This document shows, piece by piece, positions 1 to 6,457 of a stretch of 6,457 nt of DNA. The stretch's first letter is position 1. Each line of letters begins with the position of its first letter. The translations under genes and the position numbers were made by a program. Source of the stretch: Clostridiales bacterium (GTDB lineage Bacteria > Bacillota > Clostridia > Oscillospirales > Oscillospiraceae); NCBI GenBank assembly GCA_012516225.1, contig JAAYWX010000049.1:1-6457 (forward strand), read 5' to 3'. The notes below the pieces were generated by a model. That model searched no databases. It was not told the origin of the DNA and saw only the letters and a program-made list of their open reading frames with translations.

Positions 1-591
1 ATTTGAAGGGTTATAGAAAACCTTATGGCAGTGATAGAGGGTTTCATGGGTTATTTCAGCTATGCTTTCCACCGTACCGGCAACAGAGTCACGCACGGGG
101 TTTGAAGAGTAAAGACAGCGCAGAAGATTGTTATATATGACATAAGAAGGGCTGTCTTCAACCATGCGTATTTCCTGACCAATTATGCCCTGTTCCTTGC
201 GGACGCTTTCTTCTGTAAAATACGGAGTGGAAACAAAGGTAAGCAAAGTGCGGAGGTTGGCTTCAAATTCGCTTGTGCTTTCAAAATGGTAGGCGGTCAT
301 TGCTGAACTTGTAAAAGCGTTGGGGGAAGCTCCGCGGGACGACAGCTCGTTTAAGGCGTTTCCATAAGGCATATCAAACATTTTATGCTCAAGGTAGTGG
401 GCTACACCCGCAGGAGTATCTATCCACTGCCCCGCAAGCTTAAACCGCCTGTCCGCACCACCGTAATTGGTGGCAAACATGGCAAAACTTTTTGAAAACT
501 GAGGTTTTGCCACAATATTTACAGAAAGACCGTTAGGCAAGATTTCAGAAATTAAGGTTTCGGCTATTCTGTCAAAATACTTTTTATGCAT
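1..591 (-). CDS. yfmH: M16 family zinc peptidase, YfmH-like, C-terminal part cut off by window edge
   Basis: The first 197 residues are visible and the frame is still open at base 1. The protein begins MHKKYFDRIAETLISEILPN. The inverted zinc motif HxxEH is present as HYLEH (residues 65-69, bases 385-399), with H65 and H69 as zinc ligands and E68 as the catalytic base. The third ligand is probably E140 in EQGIIGQEI, about 70 residues on, the normal M16 spacing. The stretch TNYGGADRRF before the motif and the ending HKVFYNPSN also fit the YfmH subgroup; full members are about 430 residues, so somewhat under half is seen. There is no signal peptide, so it should be cytosolic. In B. subtilis the homologue (YmfH) is associated with the 5-aminopentanol modification of elongation factor P, though its exact step is unclear. 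The ATG at 591 is favoured by AAAAGGAGG six bases upstream, and it overlaps the stop of the preceding gene by 8 bases. Family assignment is strong; the EF-P role is inferred from homology and the gene pair. Confidence 0.88.
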   Translation of the reverse strand, partial: MHKKYFDRIAETLISEILPNGLSVNIVAKPQFSKSFAMFATNYGGADRRFKLAGQWIDTPAGVAHYLEHKMFDMPYGNALNELSSRGASPNAFTSSAMTAYHFESTSEFEANLRTLLTFVSTPYFTEESVRKEQGIIGQEIRMVEDSPSYVIYNNLLRCLYSSNPVRDSVAGTVESIAEITHETLYHCHKVFYNPSN

Positions 592-1876
592 CGGTTTCCT
601 CCTTTTGCCCTCTGAGGAAATAAATTGCGTCACATTCTATGCCTTTGGCTATCTTGACAACATCAGCGGCAGTGACTTTTTCACATAGCTCCGCAAGCTC
701 TGATGGAGAGCAATCCGGACCGATAAGAGCCTGATTCAGATAAAAATCCTCAAGCGCTATGGGACTGTCCTCAATGGTACGGTAATCTCCAGCAACCGAA
801 CATTTTGCGGCGGACAGTTCATCTTCGGTGAAGTCTCCGCGCTTTACCGCTTCAAGCTGAGATAGAATCTCAGATAATGCGGCTTCGTATTTGCAAAACT
901 CAATTCCCGATGAAACTGCCATTATTCCTTTGTGAAGATCGACCCAGGAACTTGCAAAATAGCAGAGAGAAAGCTTTTCCCTTACGTTCATAAAGAGCTT
1001 GGAAGTAACACAGCCGCCGTAAACAGCGTTGAATACTTTTATCGCTGCCGTATCCGGATTTTCCATGCAGTCACCAAGACGGAAACCTATAGCAAGCTTG
1101 CCCTGCGTTACCTGCATTTCGTCTTCAAAATAGCGCGGTGACTCTTCAAGAGAATTCATCCTGATGTCCGTTCCAAGATCAGGTTCCTCACCGGAGCGAG
1201 GAAGGGAAGACAAGGCGGAAAGCAGAGCCGTACGGACACGAGGCGGTTCTGCACTGCCGCAATAGAAAATTTGTATCGGTGATGACGCAAGAAGACTGTG
1301 GTAATGATCCATAAGCTCCGCCGGAGTTATGCTTTCAGCTTCTGCTTCAGTTCCAAGTTTATCGGTGGCATAATTCTCCATAGAACACATTAGTTCGAAA
1401 AGCCTTTGCATGGAATATGACCGTTTATCATTTATGCGGCCGCGGATCAGGTCAAGAAGCTTGTCCCGCTCGCTTTCAACATATTCACGGAGGAAATTTC
1501 CTCCCTGAATACGGGGGAAAAGAAGCATTTCCCCCAGTATTGCCGTTATGCTTTCAAGAATACCAGTACCGCCCGGAACAAAAGCTTCATCTGCAAAGTC
1601 GGCATAAAGACCTATGACCTGTATTTCCCCTTTTTTGCGCACGACTGGTTTTATCCTTGCTCCATATAAAGAATCAAGATGAGAGGATATTGCCGCCATG
1701 TCAGGCAAAGATTCCGTTCCACGGCACAGCACCATAGGTACAAGAGCGCTTTTTGATGCAGTTTCCCGGCTAAGCGGAGTGAGCAGATTTATACTTAAAC
1801 AGCCGGTCTTGAACTTGGTAGTTTGCAGACAAGTCAGAACAACATTAGGCATTATAAATTCCGTCGATGTGTTCAA
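584..1876 (-). CDS. yfmF: M16 family peptidase-like protein without zinc motif, YfmF-like
   Basis: This encodes 430 residues, the usual length for the YfmF family (B. subtilis YmfF). It has the two-lobed M16 layout: an N-terminal lobe with CRGTESLPDM and HLDSLYGA (residues 51-73), and a C-terminal lobe with GGCVTSKLFMNVREKLSLCY (287-306), which carries the R/Y pair (R299, Y306) typical of M16B proteins. No HxxEH is present where the active subunit has it, so this is probably the non-catalytic partner of the downstream peptidase, as in other M16 heterodimers. No signal peptide or membrane segment is visible. The start chosen is TTG at 1876, six bases after GGAGGT. An in-frame ATG at 2086 would add 70 residues, but that extension (RRRRRKKRYSKRK and similar) lies antisense over the end of the preceding gene and over the promoter and is not M16-like. 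The stop overlaps the start of yfmH, so the two are probably one operon with coupled translation. A role in EF-P 5-aminopentanol modification is inferred from homology. Confidence 0.87.
   Translation of the reverse strand: MNTSTEFIMPNVVLTCLQTTKFKTGCLSINLLTPLSRETASKSALVPMVLCRGTESLPDMAAISSHLDSLYGARIKPVVRKKGEIQVIGLYADFADEAFVPGGTGILESITAILGEMLLFPRIQGGNFLREYVESERDKLLDLIRGRINDKRSYSMQRLFELMCSMENYATDKLGTEAEAESITPAELMDHYHSLLASSPIQIFYCGSAEPPRVRTALLSALSSLPRSGEEPDLGTDIRMNSLEESPRYFEDEMQVTQGKLAIGFRLGDCMENPDTAAIKVFNAVYGGCVTSKLFMNVREKLSLCYFASSWVDLHKGIMAVSSGIEFCKYEAALSEILSQLEAVKRGDFTEDELSAAKCSVAGDYRTIEDSPIALEDFYLNQALIGPDCSPSELAELCEKVTAADVVKIAKGIECDAIYFLRGQKEETDA
598..606 (-). promoter_or_regulatory. Ribosome binding site of yfmH, inside the end of yfmF
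   Basis: AAAAGGAGG on the minus strand lies six bases before the ATG at 591. It falls within the last codons of yfmF (the residues QKEE). Together with the 8-base overlap ATGCATAA, which holds the start of yfmH and the stop of yfmF, it suggests that translation of the two subunits is coupled. Confidence 0.8.
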
Positions 1877-1882
1877 TTTCTG

Positions 1883-1888
1883 ACCTCC
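1883..1888 (-). promoter_or_regulatory. Ribosome binding site deciding the TTG start of yfmF
   Basis: GGAGGT on the minus strand is followed by a six-base spacer (CAGAAA) and then TTG. This near-perfect Shine-Dalgarno match is what fixes the non-ATG start at 1876 rather than the longer in-frame ATG at 2086. The next in-frame ATG downstream is codon 9 and has no such site at the right distance. Confidence 0.8.
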
Positions 1889-1922
1889 GTTCCTGATTTT
1901 AGTCGTATAATCCCATGCAAAC

Positions 1923-1951
1923 ATGATACCACAATATAACAACTTTGAAAA
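1923..1951 (-). promoter_or_regulatory. Predicted sigma-A type promoter for the yfmF-yfmH pair
   Basis: On the minus strand, TTTTCA (1946-1951) stands 17 bases before TATCAT (1923-1928). The -10 is preceded by TGG, giving an extended -10 (TGnTATCAT, 1923-1931). The -35 matches TTGACA at 4 of 6 positions and the -10 matches TATAAT at 4 of 6. Transcription would start near 1916, leaving a leader of about 40 bases before the TTG start at 1876. It is called by eye only, in an AT-rich stretch where chance matches are common. Confidence 0.5.
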
Positions 1952-1965
1952 TGATATTTTTGTTA
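1937..1965. repeat. Short inverted repeat TAACAA/TTGTTA overlapping the predicted -35
   Basis: The arms are 1937-1942 (TAACAA) and 1960-1965 (TTGTTA) with a 17-base spacer. They flank the predicted -35 of the yfmF promoter. A third TTGTTA lies at 1986-1991. It could be a weak operator, but six-base arms in AT-rich DNA can arise by chance. Confidence 0.25.
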
Positions 1966-2007
1966 ATTTCACCATTTCTTTTATTTTGTTACCAAATCGG
2001 AAAAGGA

Positions 2008-5000
2008 TTATTTGTTTTTTACCGTTTTTCCTTTTAGAATAACGCTTTTTTCTTCTCCGCCTGCGAATTTGACCGTTACCTCGCATTCGGGCCAGCTTTC
2101 GGGCAGACTGGGGGAAAAGTCAATTTTCCCTCCGCGCATTTTTATTCCCAGAAAGTCTTCAGTGATGACGCGGTACATCCATCCGGAAGAACCGGTAAAC
2201 CAGCTCCAGCCGGCTTTGCCGGCATAGTCCGGATTGCTTGAAACGTCAGCCGCAAGAACATAAGGTTCGGCTTCATAATTAATTACATCGCGGCTGTCGG
2301 GCAGAAGAGCTTCTATAAGTTCGGCGGCTTCATCGGAACGGTTTTCCCTCAGCAAGGCCATAATCAGCCAAACAGCGCCATGAGTGTACTGCCCTCCGTT
2401 TTCTCTGAAGCCAGGTCCGTAGCTTTCAATATATCCGGGGCTTGGTTTCGAATTTTCAAATGGAGGGTCAAATAGGCGTATAAGCCGGTTCTGTCTGTCA
2501 AAAAGTCTTGATACAGCTGAGGACAGCGCAGTATTTACACGTTCTTTATCGGCTTGAGAACAGAGGGAAGAAAAGCTCTGCGCTATTGAGTCTATTTGGC
2601 AGACCGGACGGGAAGCACTTCCGAGAGGGGTTCCATCATCAAAGTAGCCGCGCAGATACCATTCGCCGTCCCATGCTTCATTTGCGCATTTTCCAAGTTC
2701 GGCGGCCGCCTTTTCATATTTTTCTGCAGTGTCTGATTTTCCGCAGGTTTTAAGAAGCTGTGCAAATCTATCCGCAGTATGCGCAAAGAACCAAGTAAGC
2801 CATACGCTTTCTCCGCGTCCTCTCGTTCCTATCTTATCCATTCCGTCATTCCAGTCGCCGCTTCCAATTTTCAGCAGGCCGTGCGCTCCAGCCCCGCGAA
2901 GAAGAACCATATCAAGGGCTTTTTGGGCATGGACTATTACAGCGGATTTTTCTTCCGTATACACTGCCTGTTCGTATCTGTCGCGCTCGTCCGAGTGCAG
3001 AGGATGAGATGTCAGCCATGATACGGGAATTTCGCAAATGGAACGATCTCCTGTTTTTTCGACATATTCGCACAACGCCCATGGAAGCCAAAGCAAATCA
3101 TCGCTGCAGTGTGTCCGCACACCCTTAGTGCTTCCCTCAAGAGTGTGCCACCAATGCATTACATCGCCTTCTTCATACTGGTGCCTGCAGCATTCGAGAA
3201 TCTGTGCCTTAGCATATGCCGGTTCTACCAGCAGAATATTTACGGCATCCTGCAACTGATCACGGAAACCTGTGGCTCCGCCGCTCTGGTAAATACTGCA
3301 GCGGCCCATAAGACGGCAGGCAAGTGTCTGATACGGCAGCCATCCGTTTATAAGACGGTCAAGAGAAGGAAGAGGCGTTTTTATTTTAATTTCAGAAACT
3401 GTATTTCGCCAATTCCGAATGGTATCTTTAAGCGAGGCGAAAGCCGCTGCTTCTATACACAGTTCTTTCAGTTTCTTGTCTTCATCGCAGCCGCAAACAA
3501 GGATGAAAGGACTTTCAGCTTCAAAAACGATACCGAGGAAACCTCCGTTTTCGCAGTTGTTATCTGTTTTACCCTGAAGCCATAAACTCTTGTTCGTCGT
3601 ATATCCTGAAATTTTTGCTGAAGAGCAGACTTTAAAAGGAAATCCCGGAAACGGGCTTTCGGGGTTCTCCGATGTGAAGAGATTTTCGGAAAATGACGTG
3701 CGGGTTCCTGCAGCGCTACTGTCGTCACCGCTTAGGACAAGGTCAGACGACCAGCGTAAGGGCAAAACAGCGCCTTTTTCCCATTCCGTTATCAATATGC
3801 GAGCATCCGTATCTGCAGGGACAAATGCGACTGTGCTTACTTTAAAGTTGCCTATAATTTTTTCCCATTTAGCAAAGCCAAAGCCAAAATTAACCGTACA
3901 GTCCGTATCGTAGGGAGAGGCAAAAAGCGTTTCGCCGTTAAGTTCCGCAGTTTCGCTTCCCTTTACTGAAAGACTGTCGCACAGCCAGCGGTTAATTTTA
4001 TACTCTCGGGCATTCTTATACCACATATGGCCTGTTCCGCAGTCGGTTGCCCAAAAACCAAAACGTCCGTTAGTAAGAATATTTCCCCATGCGCGCGGAG
4101 GGAGAGAATGGTTTACATAAAATCTAAAACTTCCATCATTCAGCCATTCAAACTGCGGGTAATTCTGCAAATCAGCATTAGCGAAAGTATACATAATATA
4201 TTTATCTCTTTCGCTTATATTTTTACGCTCCCTGAGTGCTGCCGAATTTGCTATGAGGCATTCGGCGTCGGAAGAAAGGTCAATTATATGAATATTCAAA
4301 CTTTCATTGCCGACTGTACGCCGGAGTTCGCTTAGTGCTGTTGCTTTTGGGCGGAGGTAATTTCCGCCTTCATCGGTTATAAGCGCAAGGTCGAAAGTGA
4401 AAGAAAGAGATTTTAGGAATGAGTGTTGCTTCATAAGAGATTCGGCGATTTTTAAGTCATCGTCAGTTTTTATTTCACGGGCGATTATAGGAAGATCACC
4501 TGAAATTCCAAATCGCCACAGCTTTTGCTTTGGTGTCACGTCTTCCGATTTGACCGGAGCAGGATATGACAGAGCACTTAGCAGATCCATTGCTTCGCTT
4601 GTCTGCGTATCTGTCATTCTCAGTCCGGCGGCAAATTCAGCAGGGAAGTTTGCCGTATCGGAACAGTCGCCTGCAAGAATGCGGTTGGCGCTCGTATAGG
4701 CTTCGTGTTTGCTTCCGCCTACAGCTATCGCAATTGCAACGCTGCTTTCCGATTCCGGCGAAAGACGTATCGGAATTTTTGCGCATACCATAGGATTTGT
4801 AAGCCAGCCGAGAGAAGAAGGAACGAATTTATCCATGGCTTTAAGAAGTCCTCCTCTTCCGGGGACAAATTCTCTTCTTGCCGATACGTCCATGGGAACA
4901 GAGCAGGCAAAGCAAAGATAGCTCTCCCTTATGTTGTCACGCTTAAGGCGTTTTACAATAAGAGTATTGCCGAGCATTTTTGCATGCAAACCCATATTAT

Positions 5001-6457
5001 AAAAGGCAGGGTGGTTTACATAATCACGAGGGGAGGCCAGCAGAGGCCTAAACAATACAATTAAGTCGCAGTTCTGCACTTCTCCTTTGGAGGTGTTTAT
5101 GGAAATTACACGCTTTTCACCATTGGAGATGGCGGAAACAGTACATGAAACCTGAGATTTGAGGCTTGCCTGCTCAGTTCTGATTTTAACGTCTGAGAAG
5201 CTGAATTCCCAATCGAATTTTGCGTCAATTTCAGAATTTGGAGAGGGAAGCAGGGATATAAGCTTACTTTCGCACTTTAAGAAGAGCTCTATTCCATGGT
5301 CAAAAATGGGGATTTCCTTTGGAACAAAATATGGTGCAATATCTCCGCAGATGGGGTGCGAAACTCCACTGTCGGTTAACATAACACTGTACTCACCGTT
5401 GGAAAGCAGACAGCAGCGGGGAGCTTCAAAGTCAACAAAATCACCGCGGCTTTCCCAATATACCGAATTGGTTCTTGAAGGCTTTTCGGGAAGCCGGTTT
5501 TCTTTTCGGTGAAGTATTACTCCGCCGAGAGGCAGTTTTTCATCAAGAAGGCAGGCGTGGGCGGACATGGACGGGTCACGCATCAAGCGGTGAGGCATGA
5601 TGTTCCCACAGAGAGCGTTTGTGATGGCGATAAGACTCATTCCAAGATGATGTGCCATTACGCAGTAGACGACTTCTCCGCTGCTGCCGGAAGAACGTCC
5701 TTCCGTAAAATCTATAGCTTCCCAAAAGCCGTATTTTCCTACAGCGTCATAGCGTTCTATTCTGCGCAGATTTGCTACTACATCCTTTACTCCACAGCAT
5801 AATGCCAGAAAAGAGCTGTAAGGAGAAACCACAAATTCGCGGTTCATGTTGCGTTTGAGCGCAAGTGCTCCGCAGCCATGTGCCTTGTAGCGATAGTTAA
5901 GGGCAGGGTCAAGAGCATAAAAGGCGCTTTCGGAAATTCCCCATGGCAGATGTTTTGACTGACCGCGCTTTTTTTGAACCTCTACGGCAAATTTCATGCT
6001 CTCATACATCAGGGAGCCTTCCGTACTTTCGAAAAACAGGCGAGGCATCAGATACTCGAACATACTGCCGGTCCACGATACCATGCCGCGGTAACCGTCT
6101 TTTTCAACTTGCGCACGGCTGAGGCTTCTCCAATGACGGCGAGGTACGTCGCCTCTGGCTATTGCTATATATCCTGCCGTACGGGCTTCACTTGCCATCA
6201 GATCGTAAAAACTGTTCGTTATTATCTCTTTGTCGGTATCCATACCAATAGAAAAGAGATGATGGGATTCATCGTATAAAGGCGAGAACGACATCGGAGA
6301 AAGCAGTTCACTGCAATATTCCGCAAGATCTTCTCTGCCGAGTTCAAGAAGGCCTTCCCTCAGAATTATGAGGCTTGCCGCAAGGTTTCCGCTGTCTACC
6401 GTTGAAACATAGGTTGGATGAAGCGGCTTTAACGTCCTTGTGTCGTACCAGTTGTAG
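2008..6457 (-). CDS. ndvB: Cyclic beta-1,2-glucan synthase-like protein, C-terminal half (5' end outside window)
   Basis: The frame is open to the right edge and gives 1,482 residues before TAA; residues are numbered here from the codon at 6456. Residues 1 to about 300 form the glycoamylase-like domain of NdvB proteins: NWYDTRTLKPL, YVSTVDSGNL, SWTGSMFEYLMP (125-136), PWGISESAF (171-179), YGFWEAIDF (242-250) and MAHHLGMSL (267-275). This domain performs cyclisation in characterised synthases (GH189); E176 and E246 are conserved acids. A first, divergent beta-sandwich follows (about 334-585), then a linker with the family stretch FGISGDLPII, and a second sandwich (about 769-1020) with NGRFGFWATDCGTGHMWYKN. 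The GH94 barrel has YQSGGATGFRDQLQD (1056-1070; D1066 is the likely general acid), SGDWNDGM, YFDDGTPLGSA, RENGGQYTHGAVW and WFTGSSGWMYR, the last two expected to contact phosphate. Full-length relatives are about 2,800 residues with an N-terminal membrane and GT84 synthase region from UDP-glucose. The ATG at 6294 is internal: upstream codons match the family perfectly. A shorter GH94 phosphorylase is less likely because of the glycoamylase-like domain. Confidence 0.9.
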   Translation of the reverse strand, partial: YNWYDTRTLKPLHPTYVSTVDSGNLAASLIILREGLLELGREDLAEYCSELLSPMSFSPLYDESHHLFSIGMDTDKEIITNSFYDLMASEARTAGYIAIARGDVPRRHWRSLSRAQVEKDGYRGMVSWTGSMFEYLMPRLFFESTEGSLMYESMKFAVEVQKKRGQSKHLPWGISESAFYALDPALNYRYKAHGCGALALKRNMNREFVVSPYSSFLALCCGVKDVVANLRRIERYDAVGKYGFWEAIDFTEGRSSGSSGEVVYCVMAHHLGMSLIAITNALCGNIMPHRLMRDPSMSAHACLLDEKLPLGGVILHRKENRLPEKPSRTNSVYWESRGDFVDFEAPRCCLLSNGEYSVMLTDSGVSHPICGDIAPYFVPKEIPIFDHGIELFLKCESKLISLLPSPNSEIDAKFDWEFSFSDVKIRTEQASLKSQVSCTVSAISNGEKRVISINTSKGEVQNCDLIVLFRPLLASPRDYVNHPAFYNMGLHAKMLGNTLIVKRLKRDNIRESYLCFACSVPMDVSARREFVPGRGGLLKAMDKFVPSSLGWLTNPMVCAKIPIRLSPESESSVAIAIAVGGSKHEAYTSANRILAGDCSDTANFPAEFAAGLRMTDTQTSEAMDLLSALSYPAPVKSEDVTPKQKLWRFGISGDLPIIAREIKTDDDLKIAESLMKQHSFLKSLSFTFDLALITDEGGNYLRPKATALSELRRTVGNESLNIHIIDLSSDAECLIANSAALRERKNISERDKYIMYTFANADLQNYPQFEWLNDGSFRFYVNHSLPPRAWGNILTNGRFGFWATDCGTGHMWYKNAREYKINRWLCDSLSVKGSETAELNGETLFASPYDTDCTVNFGFGFAKWEKIIGNFKVSTVAFVPADTDARILITEWEKGAVLPLRWSSDLVLSGDDSSAAGTRTSFSENLFTSENPESPFPGFPFKVCSSAKISGYTTNKSLWLQGKTDNNCENGGFLGIVFEAESPFILVCGCDEDKKLKELCIEAAAFASLKDTIRNWRNTVSEIKIKTPLPSLDRLINGWLPYQTLACRLMGRCSIYQSGGATGFRDQLQDAVNILLVEPAYAKAQILECCRHQYEEGDVMHWWHTLEGSTKGVRTHCSDDLLWLPWALCEYVEKTGDRSICEIPVSWLTSHPLHSDERDRYEQAVYTEEKSAVIVHAQKALDMVLLRGAGAHGLLKIGSGDWNDGMDKIGTRGRGESVWLTWFFAHTADRFAQLLKTCGKSDTAEKYEKAAAELGKCANEAWDGEWYLRGYFDDGTPLGSASRPVCQIDSIAQSFSSLCSQADKERVNTALSSAVSRLFDRQNRLIRLFDPPFENSKPSPGYIESYGPGFRENGGQYTHGAVWLIMALLRENRSDEAAELIEALLPDSRDVINYEAEPYVLAADVSSNPDYAGKAGWSWFTGSSGWMYRVITEDFLGIKMRGGKIDFSPSLPESWPECEVTVKFAGGEEKSVILKGKTVKNK

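Larger units (their letters stand above)
1877..2007 (-). other. Intergenic spacer between the glucan synthase gene and yfmF
   Basis: This is the only non-coding stretch, 131 bases and clearly more AT-rich than the genes on either side. It contains the predicted promoter and ribosome binding site of yfmF. I found no GC-rich hairpin followed by a T run on the minus strand after the TAA at 2008-2010, so an intrinsic terminator for the glucan synthase transcript is not visible. No tRNA or riboswitch-like structure was recognised. Confidence 0.7.

Noticed and set aside
1877..2086. N-terminal 70-residue extension of the yfmF frame starting at ATG 2086, rich in arginine and lysine
   Set aside because: It has no ribosome site, crosses the predicted promoter, lies antisense to the conserved end of the glucan synthase, and makes the protein longer than its family.
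2592..2786. Minus-strand open frame of 64 codons inside the glucan synthase gene
   Set aside because: It is an out-of-frame shadow of the same-strand coding sequence, which is well conserved across this stretch.
3109..3585. Plus-strand open frame of 158 codons
   Set aside because: It is antisense to the GH94 catalytic barrel, whose motifs are unmistakable; its translation resembles no family I know.
4705..5064. Plus-strand open frame of 119 codons, plus others at 3590-3913, 4027-4335, 5159-5512 and 5974-6279
   Set aside because: All are shadows antisense to the glucan synthase gene, with low-credibility translations.
6292..6294. ATG as the true start of the glucan synthase protein
   Set aside because: The codons upstream to the window edge continue the family sequence (NWYDTRTLKPL, YVSTVDSGNL), so this methionine is internal.
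1..6457. EF-P modification genes serving translation of polyproline in the neighbouring glucan synthase
   Set aside because: The visible part of the synthase contains only isolated PP pairs (LPPR, DPPF) and no PPP run, so the sequence gives no support for such a link.
1..6457. Mobile element, CRISPR array, toxin-antitoxin or phage genes
   Set aside because: No repeats of suitable length, transposase or integrase motifs, or small gene pairs were seen; nearly all of the window is occupied by the three genes described.

Overview
The window carries three protein-coding genes, all on the minus strand, so transcription runs from high to low coordinates. Dense strong AGGAGG-type ribosome binding sites, a TTG start and the gene content point to a low- to mid-GC Gram-positive bacterium. 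A clostridial (Oscillospiraceae-like) anaerobe is my best guess, but this is inference and no taxonomic marker is present.

2008-6457 is the 3' part of one very large gene whose 5' end lies beyond the right edge. The visible 1,482 residues match the C-terminal half of cyclic beta-1,2-glucan synthases (NdvB/ChvB/Cgs). In protein order they hold a glycoamylase-like domain (the cyclisation domain, GH189/PF10091), a divergent beta-sandwich, a linker, a second beta-sandwich and a GH94 phosphorylase-type catalytic barrel with its motifs intact. The membrane and GT84 synthase parts, if present, are outside the window.

1877-2007 is a 131-base AT-rich spacer, the only non-coding stretch. It has no convincing terminator for the glucan synthase gene. 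It does have a plausible extended -10 promoter for the next two genes and a few TTGTTA/TAACAA hexamers.

584-1876 and 1-591 are a translationally overlapping pair of M16-family peptidase-like genes. The first lacks the zinc motif and the second has HxxEH; the second runs off the left edge. The arrangement matches the YfmF/YfmH (B. subtilis YmfF/YmfH) pair linked to 5-aminopentanol modification of elongation factor P. In such pairs the inactive and active M16 subunits are expected to act together.

I see no sequence evidence of a functional link between the glucan synthase and the peptidase pair. The window has no RNA gene, mobile element or CRISPR array, and I found no clear sign of a new system. 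The most useful observations are the probable cyclic glucan synthase in a Gram-positive background, its degenerate first sandwich domain, and the start-site correction for the yfmF-like gene.
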